This document shows positions 25,542 through 34,494 of a stretch of 40,509 nt of DNA, one piece after another. Each line of letters opens with the position of its first letter. The first letter of the stretch is position 1. The stretch spans positions 1 to 40,509 of the forward strand of contig CALPMT020000029.1 of NCBI GenBank assembly GCA_943324745.2, in the 5' to 3' direction. Position numbers and translations under genes: made by a program. The notes beneath the pieces are model-generated. The model was given only the letters and a program-made list of their open reading frames with translations, did not search any database and was not told the DNA's origin. The DNA comes from Chitinophaga pinensis (GTDB lineage Bacteria > Bacteroidota > Bacteroidia > Flavobacteriales_D > Crocinitomicaceae).

Positions 25542-28157
25542 ATGACTATTCAAGAAATTAGACAGCATTTTTTCGACTTTTTCGCTAGCAAAGGACACAA
25601 AATCGTTCCTTCTGCTCCGATGGTTGTCAAAAACGACCCGACGTTGATGTTTACGAACGCGGGAATGAATCAGTTCAAAGATTATTTCTTGGGAAATGCC
25701 AAACCAAGCGTAACACGTATTGCAAACACGCAAAAATGTTTACGTGTGTCTGGTAAACACAACGACTTGGAAGAAGTGGGTGTAGATACTTACCACCATA
25801 CTATGTTCGAAATGCTTGGAAACTGGTCTTTCGGCGATTATTTCAAAGAAGATGCTATTTCTTGGGCTTGGGAATTATTAACGGAAGTGTATAAAATCCC
25901 AAAAGATCAATTATATGTAACGGTTTTCGAAGGGGATACAAAAGACAACGTTCCAAAAGACGAAGAAAGTTTTGCTATCTGGAAACGTTTCATCGCGGAA
26001 GATCGCATCCTGCTTGCTTCGAAAAAAGATAATTTCTGGGAAATGGGAGAAACTGGACCATGTGGACCATGCACGGAAATCCATGTAGATATTCGCCCAT
26101 TAGAAGATCGTTTAAAAACACCTGGAAAAGAATTAGTAAATAACGATCACCCGCAGGTAATCGAAATCTGGAACAATGTATTCATGCAATTTAACCGTAA
26201 AGCGGACCAAAGCCTAGAACCACTTCCTGCTACACACGTAGATACAGGGATGGGATTAGAGCGTTTGGCTATGGCTTTACAAGGAAAAACTTCCAACTAC
26301 GATACCGACCTTTTCCAAACATTGATCAAACACATGGAAAAAGTTTCTGGTGTGGAATATGGGAAAGTGGAAACAACAGATATCGCATTACGTGTCATCG
26401 CGGACCACATCCGTGCAATTGCATTCTCGATTGCGGACGGACAATTACCAAGCAACACTGGTGCTGGTTATGTAATACGTAGAATCCTTCGTCGCGCTAT
26501 TCGTTACGGATACCAAACGCTTGGCTTAAAAGAACCGTTCATGGGAGAATTAAGTGTTGTGCTAGGACAAACGATGGGGGAATATTTCACAGAATTAATC
26601 ACACAAAAAGACATCATCCAAAAAGTAATCCACGAAGAAGAGGTAAGTTTCTTTAGAACATTAGAATTAGGGATTCGTAGAATGGACAACTTAATGAAAA
26701 CGGCAAAAGAAACGAACACAAAAGTACTTAGCGGTGCTTCTGTGTTCGAATTATACGATACGTTCGGTTTCCCTGTAGATTTGACTTCTTTAATTGCAAG
26801 AGAAAATGACTTGTCTATCGATGAAGAAGCTTTCCAAGCAGAACTTCAAACGCAAAAAGACCGTTCACGTGCTGCAACTGCTATTGAAACAGACGACTGG
26901 GTGCAATTACAAGCAGATCAAGACGAGAAATTTGTAGGATACGACAACCTGACTGCCGAACTACAAATAATCAAATACCGTAAAGTAAGTCAAAAACAAA
27001 AAACGTTCTACCAATTGGTGTTCAACCAAACTCCGTTCTACCCAGAAGGTGGTGGACAAGTGGGTGATACTGGATTCATTGAAGCTAACGGTGAAAAAAC
27101 AAGCATCTTCGACACGAAAAAGGAAAACAACCTCATCGTGCATTTAGCTGAAAAATTACCTACAGATCCGAAAGCAACCTTTGTTGGAAATATAGATAAA
27201 ACAAAACGTGCACTCTCTGCATGCAACCACTCTGCGACACACTTATTACACCACGCTTTACGTACGGTTTTAGGTACACACGTGGAACAAAAAGGTTCCT
27301 TGGTAAATGCTAAAAACTTGCGTTTCGACTTCTCCCATTTCTCTAAAGTGACAAATGAAGAATTGAAACAAATCGAAGAATTAGTGAACGCTAATATTCG
27401 TGAAAGCATCTTGTTAAACGAACACCGCAACATTCCGATTGAAGAAGCTAAAGCGATGGGGGCAATGGCTTTGTTTGGTGAAAAATATGGAGATTCAGTG
27501 CGCGCTATCCAATTTGGAGAATCCATCGAATTATGTGGAGGAACACACGTTTCTACAACTAGCGCTATCGGTCTATTCAAAATCACTTCGGAATCAGCTG
27601 TTGCAGCAGGTATCCGTCGTATTGAAGCAATCACAAGTACTACAGCAGAAGAATTCTACCGTTCACAAGTAGAAACGTTAAACGAAATTAAAGAAGTACT
27701 TAAAAATCCTAAAAACATTGTAGAAGCAGTTGAAGAACTAAGCAAAAAGAATGCTGCCTTACAAAAACAAATCGAAGTTTTCCAACGTGAAAAAGCACAA
27801 GCGGTGAAACACGAATTGAAAACGAAGATCGAAGGAATCAACGGCATCAATTTCTTAGGAACAAAAGTAAACTTAGACGCGGGAAGTATCAAAGACATCG
27901 CTTACCAATTAAAAGGGGAAACTTCTAATTTCGTAGGAATCTTTGGCGGTGTAGAAGACGACAAATGTTCGTTAACCATCATCATCGACGAAGCTCTTGC
28001 AAAAGAAAAAGGGTTAGACGCTGGAAAAATCATCCGTGAAATTTCCAAACACATCCAAGGTGGTGGCGGCGGACAAGCATTCTTCGCAACTGCTGGTGGT
28101 AAAAACAAACAAGGTGTCGACAAAGCGATTGAAGAGTTTAGAACTTTGGTAAATTAA
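25542..28157 (+). CDS. alaS: Alanine--tRNA ligase
   Basis: An 871-aa class II synthetase that charges tRNA-Ala. I chose ATG 25542 ([19 protein letters not shown]) over the in-frame TTG at 25518. Motif 1 and 2 regions ([32 protein letters not shown]) and the class II core are intact. The editing domain has HSATHLLHH (about 567-575) and the zinc ligand motif CGGTHV (about 665-670). The C-Ala domain ends [16 protein letters not shown]. Length is standard. A hairpin repeat follows the stop. Confidence 0.98.
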   Translation: MTIQEIRQHFFDFFASKGHKIVPSAPMVVKNDPTLMFTNAGMNQFKDYFLGNAKPSVTRIANTQKCLRVSGKHNDLEEVGVDTYHHTMFEMLGNWSFGDYFKEDAISWAWELLTEVYKIPKDQLYVTVFEGDTKDNVPKDEESFAIWKRFIAEDRILLASKKDNFWEMGETGPCGPCTEIHVDIRPLEDRLKTPGKELVNNDHPQVIEIWNNVFMQFNRKADQSLEPLPATHVDTGMGLERLAMALQGKTSNYDTDLFQTLIKHMEKVSGVEYGKVETTDIALRVIADHIRAIAFSIADGQLPSNTGAGYVIRRILRRAIRYGYQTLGLKEPFMGELSVVLGQTMGEYFTELITQKDIIQKVIHEEEVSFFRTLELGIRRMDNLMKTAKETNTKVLSGASVFELYDTFGFPVDLTSLIARENDLSIDEEAFQAELQTQKDRSRAATAIETDDWVQLQADQDEKFVGYDNLTAELQIIKYRKVSQKQKTFYQLVFNQTPFYPEGGGQVGDTGFIEANGEKTSIFDTKKENNLIVHLAEKLPTDPKATFVGNIDKTKRALSACNHSATHLLHHALRTVLGTHVEQKGSLVNAKNLRFDFSHFSKVTNEELKQIEELVNANIRESILLNEHRNIPIEEAKAMGAMALFGEKYGDSVRAIQFGESIELCGGTHVSTTSAIGLFKITSESAVAAGIRRIEAITSTTAEEFYRSQVETLNEIKEVLKNPKNIVEAVEELSKKNAALQKQIEVFQREKAQAVKHELKTKIEGINGINFLGTKVNLDAGSIKDIAYQLKGETSNFVGIFGGVEDDKCSLTIIIDEALAKEKGLDAGKIIREISKHIQGGGGGQAFFATAGGKNKQGVDKAIEEFRTLVN

Positions 28158-28186
28158 TTTGTAAACCATAAATGGATCTCTTTTTT

Positions 28187-28215
28187 CCCTCCTTGAGGAG
28201 GGATTAAGGGAGGTG
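28187..28215 (+). repeat. GC-rich palindromic dispersed repeat, copy 1
   Basis: CCCTCC-TTGA-GGAGGG followed by ATTAAGGGAGGTG. Related copies occur at 30579-30608 and 34409-34439. The pattern is a small hairpin followed by a third purine-rich strand. It stands out from the AT-rich background. Confidence 0.7.
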
Positions 28216-28235
28216 AAATTGTAATAATTACGAGC

Positions 28236-28883
28236 ATGACCCCTACTCTTTCAATCGAATTCTGGAGCGACATCGCCTGCCCTTTCTGCTACATCGGGAA
28301 AATGAAACTCGAACAAGCCTTGCGTAAACTAAACGCCCTTGATAAAGTAGAAATCACCTGGAGAAGTTTTCAATTGGACCCAACTTTCCCAAAGAATACC
28401 TCTAAAAATTCTGCCATACACCTTTCAGAAAAAACAGGTATTCCAATGGAACGTTTATCCAACATGTTTGTGGAACTGAAACAAACAGGTCAACGTTACG
28501 GAATCGATTTGAAGTTAGACCAAACACCTGTTTTCAACACCTACGACCTTCACCGTTTATGGCAGTGGAGCAAAACCGAAAACAAAGGACAACAATTTAA
28601 AGAAGAGTTTTTATACCAATACTTCACCAACTGTGTAGATTTTTCAGTGGAAGAAAACATACTAAAATCGATCGAAAACATTGGTTTAGAAAAAACAAGA
28701 GCACTTGAAATCATTCACTCCGACGAATACACCCAAGCCTTCAACTTCGACATGGAAAGAGGACGTAAATTTGGTGTTCGTGGTGTTCCGCATTTTGTCA
28801 TCAACCAACGCAAATCTTTCGTCGGCGCGCAAGAAGATGAATTGTTCGAAGAAATGTTAAAAGAGGAGTTAGAAAAAGTTTAA
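28236..28883 (+). CDS. DsbA/FrnE-family thiol oxidoreductase
   Basis: A 215-aa thioredoxin-fold protein of the DsbA-like FrnE/2-hydroxychromene-2-carboxylate isomerase group. It has no signal peptide, so it is cytoplasmic. The active site CPFC (Cys15, Cys18) sits in FWSDIACPFCYIGK. The helical insert covers about 40-165 and the cis-Pro loop is GVRGVPHFVIN (about 181-191). The C-terminus is FEEMLKEELEKV. A second, slightly different copy of its last 24 codons lies 1.6 kb downstream at 30493-30567, on the far side of an accessory ATPase gene. This suggests that the locus was interrupted at its 3' end. Confidence 0.88.
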   Translation: MTPTLSIEFWSDIACPFCYIGKMKLEQALRKLNALDKVEITWRSFQLDPTFPKNTSKNSAIHLSEKTGIPMERLSNMFVELKQTGQRYGIDLKLDQTPVFNTYDLHRLWQWSKTENKGQQFKEEFLYQYFTNCVDFSVEENILKSIENIGLEKTRALEIIHSDEYTQAFNFDMERGRKFGVRGVPHFVINQRKSFVGAQEDELFEEMLKEELEKV

Positions 28884-28951
28884 AATCAAACATTTTTCAA
28901 TCAAAACTATGTTTTTCAAATATTTAAGACTACTAAACATATCTTGAATAG

Positions 28952-29051
28952 CAGCCAAAACAAACATTATTACAGCTTTTTGGCTTCAATTGAATAATTT
29001 AAAACAATATTTAAATACAGCCAAATCATAAAAAAATCGTATTTTTGGCTG
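28952..29051. promoter_or_regulatory. Four AGCCAAA operator-like boxes before the ATPase gene
   Basis: CAGCCAAAA (28952-28960), TTTTTGGCT (28977-28985), CAGCCAAA (29018-29025) and TTTTTGGCTG (29042-29051) form two inverted pairs in the 185-bp gap. The last box overlaps a -7-like TATTTTTG (29040-29047), 21 nt before the start codon. A repressor binding paired sites would block this promoter; this is inferred. Confidence 0.5.
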
Positions 29052-29068
29052 TGATTCAAACTTAAATT

Positions 29069-30478
29069 ATGTCAAAAGAAATCTCAGGAAGACACATAGA
29101 AAAAGAAAAATTTAATGAATCTTTAAATAGTCATCGTTCAGAATTAATTGCTGTTTATGGAAGGCGAAGGATAGGGAAAACCTATCTAATTAGAGAGTAT
29201 TTCTCAAAAAATCTGTTGTTTAGTTTCTCAGGATTAAGAGATGGTGTAAAACAAAATCAGATTGAAAATTTTATGATTGAATTAAGAACAATCTCTAATA
29301 AATTTCAAGATAGTAAACCTGAAAATTGGCTCCAAGCATTAGATTTATTAAAACAGTATCTTAAAGGATTCAAAGAAACGAAAAAAAAGAAAGTAATATT
29401 TATTGATGAATTCCCATGGGTGGACACCATGCGATCGAATTTTCTTCCAGCTTTTGAAAATTTTTGGAATACATACTGTACCACTCGAAATGATCTTATT
29501 GTGGTAGTATGTGGATCCGCAGCTTCATACATGTTAAAAAAAATAATTAGAAATAGAGGAGGATTACACAACCGAATTACACGCAAAATAAAGTTACAAC
29601 CATTCACATTATCAGAAGTTAAAGAGTTTTTTACAACTAAAAAAATCATATTACCTGAAATTGAAATTGTAAAGATTTACATGACTTTTGGAGGAGTGGC
29701 TGAATATTTAGAACATATACAACCTGGAGATTCTGCTGTTACAGCAATTGACAGAATTTGTTTTCAAAAAGGAGCGCAATTAGAGTATGAATTTGACGAA
29801 GTATTCAAATCACTTTTTGACGAAGGAACTTATCACGAACAAATCATACAAGCGCTTTCCCGAGGTGCTAAAATGGGAATGACAAGAGATGAGATACTAA
29901 AAGATAAAAAAATAACTTCAGGAGGACAATTTTCTACATCTTTAGAAGAACTCATAGAGTCAGGATTTATTGAAAAATACGAAGCTATTGGGAACAATAG
30001 AAAAATAACACGTTATCGTATTTTTGATGAATTCTGCCTATTTCATTTACAATTTATTGCAAAGAATAAAAATAATCAATGGTCACAATTACACACGACA
30101 AATGAATATAAAGTTTGGTGTGGATACGCTTTTGAAATGATATGTTACAAACACATTGACAGCATTAAAAAAACCTTGAAATGTGACCAGATTATATCGA
30201 AAAATTACAGTTGGAGTAATAAAAATGCACAAATTGACCTCATAATAGATAGAAATGATAATACGATACTTCTATGTGAACTAAAATTCTACAATGACGT
30301 ATTTACAATTGACACGGATTATGCCAGTAAACTTAGAAATAAAGAATCTCAATTTAAGGAGGAGACAAAAACAAAAAAAGGTGTATATACAGTAATGATT
30401 AGCCCTTGGGGTACAACAGGAAAACACGGAATAGGTCTTGTAACAAAAGACTTAAATCTAGACTCTTTGTTTATGTAA
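29069..30478 (+). CDS. ATPase of the archaeal-type AAA/DUF234 group with PD-(D/E)XK-like C-terminus
   Basis: A 469-aa cytoplasmic protein. The N-terminal STAND/AAA-like ATPase has Walker A YGRRRIGKT (about 30-38) and Walker B KVIFIDEFPW (about 108-117). A winged-helix region follows at about 270-330. The C-terminal part contains RYRIFDEFCLFHLQFI (DUF234 type) and then QIDLIIDR..ILLCELKF, a D-(n)-ExK arrangement seen in PD-(D/E)XK nucleases. Such ATPases are widespread, patchily distributed accessory genes of unsettled function; defence or mobile-element roles have been suggested. The gene is distinctly AT-rich and is bracketed by a duplicated oxidoreductase 3' end, both signs of recent acquisition. 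Confidence 0.85.
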   Translation: MSKEISGRHIEKEKFNESLNSHRSELIAVYGRRRIGKTYLIREYFSKNLLFSFSGLRDGVKQNQIENFMIELRTISNKFQDSKPENWLQALDLLKQYLKGFKETKKKKVIFIDEFPWVDTMRSNFLPAFENFWNTYCTTRNDLIVVVCGSAASYMLKKIIRNRGGLHNRITRKIKLQPFTLSEVKEFFTTKKIILPEIEIVKIYMTFGGVAEYLEHIQPGDSAVTAIDRICFQKGAQLEYEFDEVFKSLFDEGTYHEQIIQALSRGAKMGMTRDEILKDKKITSGGQFSTSLEELIESGFIEKYEAIGNNRKITRYRIFDEFCLFHLQFIAKNKNNQWSQLHTTNEYKVWCGYAFEMICYKHIDSIKKTLKCDQIISKNYSWSNKNAQIDLIIDRNDNTILLCELKFYNDVFTIDTDYASKLRNKESQFKEETKTKKGVYTVMISPWGTTGKHGIGLVTKDLNLDSLFM

Positions 30479-30492
30479 GAAATTCCACATGT

Positions 30493-30567
30493 AAATCCTT
30501 CGTCGGCGCGCAAGAAGATGAATTGTTCGAAGAAATGTTGAAGGAGGAGTTGGAAAAGATTGGATAA
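30493..30567 (+). pseudogene. Duplicated 3' end of the DsbA/FrnE-like gene
   Basis: The frame KSFVGAQEDELFEEMLKEE followed by LEKIG and TAA repeats codons 28812-28883 of the oxidoreductase. In the aligned 69 nt I count five differences, all synonymous, and the ending differs (KIG versus KV). It therefore looks like an allele from a related strain, not a fresh copy. It has no start codon and no upstream part. Together with the intact gene it brackets the ATPase insertion. Confidence 0.85.
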
Positions 30568-30578
30568 TAGTCTCACTT

Positions 30579-30608
30579 CCTCCCTTGAGGGAGGATCGAG
30601 GAGGGTGA
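30579..30608 (+). repeat. GC-rich palindromic dispersed repeat, copy 2
   Basis: CCTCCC-TTGA-GGGAGG followed by ATCGAGGAGGGTGA. Same architecture as the copies at 28187 and 34409. It lies directly after the duplicated oxidoreductase tail, as copy 1 lies directly before the intact gene. Confidence 0.7.
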
Positions 30609-30624
30609 CAAATATTAAAGTATT

Positions 30625-31335
30625 CTAGTCTGATATCTCAATACAGATTGGATTATGATCACTAAATTCTGACCATTCTGAAAAATCACCAACACTAAAA
30701 TCAATCAATTTATCCAAATATAATTTTGAAGCAAAACAATAATCTATGTGGTAAGATTTCTTTTTGTTTCTCTGTAGATAAAATGTAGGTAGTTTTTCTT
30801 CACCTTGATTTTCAATGAATTTTAAATGATAAATACTTTGAAGTCCTTTACTAGCTAAAATCTCTACAACATCAGAATGATTCCACCATCTATCCCATTG
30901 ATCCCAGATTTTATTACTATTAAAATCACCAACGATAATTGAATTGTCAATGTTATGAATGTTAATCTGTAGATACTTCCAAAGTTGGCCGATATAACCA
31001 AAATTTGGTGAGTTATTTTTATGTGTCCACACTCCTAAAAATGTATGTTTCTTATCTATAGAAAACGGAAGGAAATATTTTACAGCATGATTAGTATATA
31101 AGTTAGACCAATCCAATTTTTCTAATAAATAATAGTCTTTAACAAAAACACCTAATCCTTTATTTTTTGAATCACCAATCCATAAAAAATTACTAGCCCA
31201 TTTTACGTAATTAGTATCTTTAGATTCCGCTGGATTTTCACATTCTTGAATTATTAGAACATCTGCATTAAATGAATCAAGTAAAGAATACTTTTTTCTA
31301 AACGCACCATTACAATTCCAAGAAATAATTTTCAA
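30625..31335 (-). CDS. Endonuclease/exonuclease/phosphatase (EEP) family protein; TTG start
   Basis: A 236-aa EEP-fold hydrolase, without signal peptide. Catalytic motifs are in order: SWNCNGAF (Asn), QECE (metal-binding Glu), VGDFNSN (Asp/Asn), HIDYCF and the C-terminal SDHNPI (His). The start is TTG at 31335; no in-frame ATG is available and the canonical first strand MKIISWNCNG begins exactly there. The fold covers nucleases such as ExoIII as well as phosphatases, and the substrate cannot be named. It lies next to the putatively acquired ATPase gene and may belong to the same accessory block. Confidence 0.85.
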   Translation of the reverse strand: MKIISWNCNGAFRKKYSLLDSFNADVLIIQECENPAESKDTNYVKWASNFLWIGDSKNKGLGVFVKDYYLLEKLDWSNLYTNHAVKYFLPFSIDKKHTFLGVWTHKNNSPNFGYIGQLWKYLQINIHNIDNSIIVGDFNSNKIWDQWDRWWNHSDVVEILASKGLQSIYHLKFIENQGEEKLPTFYLQRNKKKSYHIDYCFASKLYLDKLIDFSVGDFSEWSEFSDHNPICIEISD

Positions 31336-31403
31336 AATAAAAGATGTTATACGTGTTTAAATATTTGACTATTAACTATTGCCTTTCTTCTAAAAGCTAT
31401 TTC

Positions 31404-32081
31404 CTACTCCACCCTAAACTTACAATACTTAATCACACTACCCTTCGCTGTAAACAACTCTTCATAATGTGTTTTGATAGAAAAAATCTCGCGTTCTAAT
31501 TCCGTTTTACCTTCTAAAGAAGCATATAAATCCCAAGTCAATTCCAAACAGTCATATCCATGTTCTTTGATTTCTTCTTCCGTAGATTCAAACAAGACAT
31601 CGCTATCCGTTTTTAAATGGATAATTCCACCTTTTTTCAAGATTTTACGGTAGCGATTTATAAATAACGATGAAGTCAAACGTTTTCTAGGTTTATTCGG
31701 TTGAGGGTCTGAGAATGTCAACCAAATTTCATCCACTTCGTTTTCTCCAAAATAATCGGTGATAAAATCAATCTTTGTGCGTAAGAAAGCAACATTCTCC
31801 ACACCACGTTCCACAGCATCCTTCGCTCCTACCCAAATACGCGCACCCTTAATATCAACACCAATAAAGTTCTTATCCGGAAAATGATCCGCCATCCCAA
31901 TAGAGTATTCCCCTTTACCACAACCTAACTCCAACACGATCGGATTTTCATTCTTGAAATGTTCCGCATTCCACTTCCCTTTCAAAGGAAAAGGCTCCCG
32001 CTTTAATGGATCCAACGATGGTTCATACACATTCGACCATTCTTTCATTTCACTAAAACGACGTAATTTATTTTTTGCCAT
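31404..32081 (-). CDS. trmB: tRNA (guanine-N7-)-methyltransferase TrmB
   Basis: A 225-aa SAM-dependent enzyme that methylates G46 in tRNA variable loops. I start it at ATG 32081 (MAKNKLRRFSEMKEWSNV). The open frame continues 63 codons upstream but that part is not family-like. The SAM motif is VLELGCGKGEYS, followed by FIGVDIKGARI. The family motif FSDPQPNKPRKRL corresponds to DPWPKKRH in other TrmB proteins, and HLKTDSDVLFE is present. Length is normal. Confidence 0.93.
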   Translation of the reverse strand: MAKNKLRRFSEMKEWSNVYEPSLDPLKREPFPLKGKWNAEHFKNENPIVLELGCGKGEYSIGMADHFPDKNFIGVDIKGARIWVGAKDAVERGVENVAFLRTKIDFITDYFGENEVDEIWLTFSDPQPNKPRKRLTSSLFINRYRKILKKGGIIHLKTDSDVLFESTEEEIKEHGYDCLELTWDLYASLEGKTELEREIFSIKTHYEELFTAKGSVIKYCKFRVE

Positions 32082-32570
32082 AGGTTTGTTGCAGAATATT
32101 AAGTCCGCAAAGATAATTAAAATCAGAAAACCGAAGGATGAACAATAAACCATCCAAGAAAATGTAATTTTTGGAAACTGAAAGAAAATATTTTCGCAGA
32201 GTATTCGGAGAATTTGACGTTCACTCGTTTTAGAGGACGCAGAGTCCATTTTGACTTTGTCAAAATACAATACCCAACCAATGCGATTGAACTATTTTCG
32301 AACCATTAAAATACGTGAACCGAAATTCGTCGCATCAGAAAAGTAAAACCGGGCCCCATAGAATAAGTAAACGCAAGAAAAAACAGTGTTTGACGACGAA
32401 GGAGGAGTTTGTTTTTTCTAGTTTACGTTTCGTAATGGGTGGTTGCTTTTCGAGCGACAAGGCCTTTTTGCTTACTTTTTTGGCCAGAAAAAAGTAAGAG
32501 AAAAACCTCCGTTTCGCAAAGCGAAACAAAAAAAGTCCCAGCAAAACCGGAACTTTAAAAACTTTATCAA
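32082..32570. other. Gene-free region with stacked hairpins and a common Bacteroidota repeat
   Basis: Within the 612 bp between trmB and the fumarase gene I see no real gene. Inverted repeats include AGAAAAAAC/GTTTTTTCT around 32378-32421 enclosing GACGACGAAGGAGGAG. Two more are CTTACTTTTTT-GGCC(AG)-AAAAAAGTAAG near 32470-32499 and GTTTCGC-AAA-GCGAAAC near 32512-32528. Short frames here read Lys/Phe/Ser-rich junk on both strands, as expected of structured repeats. The rest of the gap (32574-32696) is structured element copy C. Confidence 0.55.
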
Positions 32571-32573
32571 AAC

Positions 32574-32696
32574 TAGAAAAGAATTTAGATCTGAATATTC
32601 GAGGCAGACAAAAAATTATTCTCTGAGTTTACTAAAGTAAATGAAGAGAATAATTTTGAAGTCGAACGAAGAATAGTCTGAGCTAAAACTTTTCTA
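32574..32696 (-). repeat. Structured intergenic element, copy C (after fumarase gene)
   Basis: The outer arms are 32574-32600 and 32671-32696 (TAGAAAAG..TTTAG..TATTC pattern, imperfect). CGAGGCAGAC is at 32600-32609. The inner stem AAAATTATTCTCT/AGAGAATAATTTT is a perfect 13 bp. The hairpin cap TTTAC-TAAA-GTAAA is at 32628-32641 and TTTTGAAGTCGAACGAAG at 32654-32671. The outer arm includes the fumarase stop codon. Confidence 0.88.
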
Positions 32697-34298
32697 AATA
32701 TTTTCAAAAAAATCATTCCCCTTATCATCCGTAATAATAAACGCTGGGAAATTCTTAATCGTAATCTTTCTCACTGCCTCCATCCCCATCTCTGGAAAAT
32801 CAACCACCTCAACAGATGTAATATTCTCTTTCGCTAAAATAGCCGCAGGACCACCGATCGAACCTAAATAGAAACCACCGTATTTGTTACAAGCATTCGT
32901 AACATCTTTCGAACGATTTCCTTTCGCCAACATGATCATACTTCCTCCTAACGATTGGAATTGATCTACATAAGCATCCATTCTTCCCGCTGTCGTAGGT
33001 CCAAAACTTCCGGAAGGCATTCCCTCTGGTGTTTTCGCTGGACCCGCATAATAAATTGGATGGTTTTTAAAATATTCTGGCATAGGTTGACCAGCATCGA
33101 TAATTTCTTTGATTTTAGCATGTGCCATGTCGCGCGCAACAATCAATGTTCCATTTAATTTCAAACGCGTTTTAATCGGATATTTCGACAATTCAGCCAA
33201 AACCTCTGCCATCGGACGATTTAAATCAATTTCGATTGCAGGCTCTAAATGTGGAGCAGTTTCAGGTAACAATCTACGTGGATTTTGTTCTAATTGCTCT
33301 ACAAAAATTCCATCTTTCGTGATTTTTGCTTTGATATTTCTATCTGCAGAACAAGAAACACCTAATCCTACCGGACAAGAAGCCGCATGACGAGGTAAAC
33401 GAATTACACGAACATCGTGTGTAAAATATTTACCACCAAATTGCGCTCCTATCATACTCTCTTGACAAATTTTGTGAACACGTGCCTCCCATTCTAAATC
33501 ACGGAATGCTTGACCTCCTTCGTTTCCTTCAGTTGGCAATTCATCAAAATAACCAGCGGATGCTTTCTTCACTGTCGCTAGGTTTGATTCGGCAGATGTT
33601 CCTCCGATAACCATTGCTAAGTGATATGGTGGACAAGCAGATGTTCCTAAATCTTTGATACGCTCTCTTACAAATTGCTCTAAAGATGCATCGTTCAATA
33701 AGGACTTTGTACGTTGGTATAAGAACGTTTTATTTGCAGAACCTCCACCTTTTGCTAAAAACAAGAACTCATAAGACATTCCTTTTTTAGCATAAATATC
33801 AATTTGTGCAGGTAAGTTTGTTCCTGAATTTTTCTCATCAAACATGGTCAATGGAACCACTTGTGAAAAACGTAAATTTTTCTCTTGGTAGGTGTTGTAA
33901 ATTCCCTTCGATAAATGCTCTTCATCTATAGCGCCAGTGTAAACATCCTCCCCTTTTTTCGCCATCACAATTGCGGTTCCTGTATCCTGACAAGAAGGTA
34001 ATTGACCCTCCGCTGCAATAGTTGCATTTTGCAATAAGTTATATGCAACAAAACGATCGTTATCTGTCGCTTCTGGATCTTCAATAATCGCACGTAATTT
34101 TTCCAAATGAGATGCTCTCAAGTAAAAAGAAACATCACTCAATGCTTCTTGTGCCAAGACTTCCAATCCTTTTGGATCGATTTCTAACACCTCTCTATTG
34201 CCGTAGTTTACTACCTTCACATAATCAGAAGTGATTTTTCTATATTCGGTTTTATCTCCTAAAATTGGAAACGGATTTTGATAAAAAAAGTCAGCCAT
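32694..34298 (-). CDS. Fumarate hydratase, class I (iron-sulfur)
   Basis: A 534-aa cytoplasmic enzyme interconverting fumarate and malate in the TCA cycle. The three cysteines expected to hold the [4Fe-4S] cluster are in [17 protein letters not shown] and [12 protein letters not shown]. The C-terminal beta domain has the motifs [20 protein letters not shown] and [11 protein letters not shown]. Length and organisation match the fused alpha-beta class I fumarases (FumA/FumB type). It is a single gene followed by copy C of the structured element. Confidence 0.95.
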   Translation of the reverse strand: MADFFYQNPFPILGDKTEYRKITSDYVKVVNYGNREVLEIDPKGLEVLAQEALSDVSFYLRASHLEKLRAIIEDPEATDNDRFVAYNLLQNATIAAEGQLPSCQDTGTAIVMAKKGEDVYTGAIDEEHLSKGIYNTYQEKNLRFSQVVPLTMFDEKNSGTNLPAQIDIYAKKGMSYEFLFLAKGGGSANKTFLYQRTKSLLNDASLEQFVRERIKDLGTSACPPYHLAMVIGGTSAESNLATVKKASAGYFDELPTEGNEGGQAFRDLEWEARVHKICQESMIGAQFGGKYFTHDVRVIRLPRHAASCPVGLGVSCSADRNIKAKITKDGIFVEQLEQNPRRLLPETAPHLEPAIEIDLNRPMAEVLAELSKYPIKTRLKLNGTLIVARDMAHAKIKEIIDAGQPMPEYFKNHPIYYAGPAKTPEGMPSGSFGPTTAGRMDAYVDQFQSLGGSMIMLAKGNRSKDVTNACNKYGGFYLGSIGGPAAILAKENITSVEVVDFPEMGMEAVRKITIKNFPAFIITDDKGNDFFENI

Positions 34299-34317
34299 AA
34301 CAAGTAATTTTTGACTG

Positions 34318-34325
34318 CAAATGTA
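34318..34325 (-). promoter_or_regulatory. Putative -7 box of the fumarase gene (TACATTTG)
   Basis: The minus-strand TAnnTTTG match lies 19 nt before the start codon at 34298. The -33 region lacks a clear TTTG. Confidence 0.55.
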
Positions 34326-34408
34326 AGAAAATAATTAAAGCTTAATTCTTAAAACAGAGTCTAAAAAACCTTGAAAATTATTCTTAATCGAAACCCAAAA
34401 TAAAACTT

Positions 34409-34439
34409 CCCCCTTCGAAGGGGGACCGAGAGGGATGAC
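34409..34439 (+). repeat. GC-rich palindromic dispersed repeat, copy 3
   Basis: CCCCCTTCGAAGGGGG (34409-34424) followed by ACCGAGAGGGATGA. It lies in the divergent promoter region between the fumarase and DUF885 genes. The pyrimidine arm and trailing purine strand match copies at 28187 and 30579 in pattern. Confidence 0.7.
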
Positions 34440-34463
34440 AAATTCATCTATAAAATAATTGTA

Positions 34464-34492
34464 TATTAGATAAAATAATATTTAATCTAATA
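34464..34492. promoter_or_regulatory. TATTAGAT inverted repeat before the DUF885 gene
   Basis: TATTAGAT (34464-34471) and ATCTAATA (34485-34492) are exact 8-bp arms with a 13-nt spacer, ending 2 nt before the start codon at 34495. It could be an operator or a hairpin masking the translation start. Confidence 0.4.
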
Positions 34493-34494
34493 AA

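Noticed and set aside
27038-27634. 198-codon minus-strand frame opposite alaS
   Set aside because: Shadow of alaS; composition is atypical and there is no independent context.
28203-28215. AAGGGAGG as a Shine-Dalgarno sequence for the oxidoreductase gene
   Set aside because: It is part of a dispersed hairpin repeat, too far (about 20 nt) from the start, and Bacteroidota generally do not use Shine-Dalgarno sites.
32082-32270. 63-codon N-terminal extension of TrmB
   Set aside because: Hydrophobic and not family-like. The standard TrmB N-terminus starts at ATG 32081.
32335-32544. Open frames of 60-69 codons on both strands between trmB and the fumarase gene
   Set aside because: They are Lys/Phe/Ser/Leu-rich, mutually overlapping, and consist of inverted repeats. 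This looks like repeat DNA and not coding sequence.
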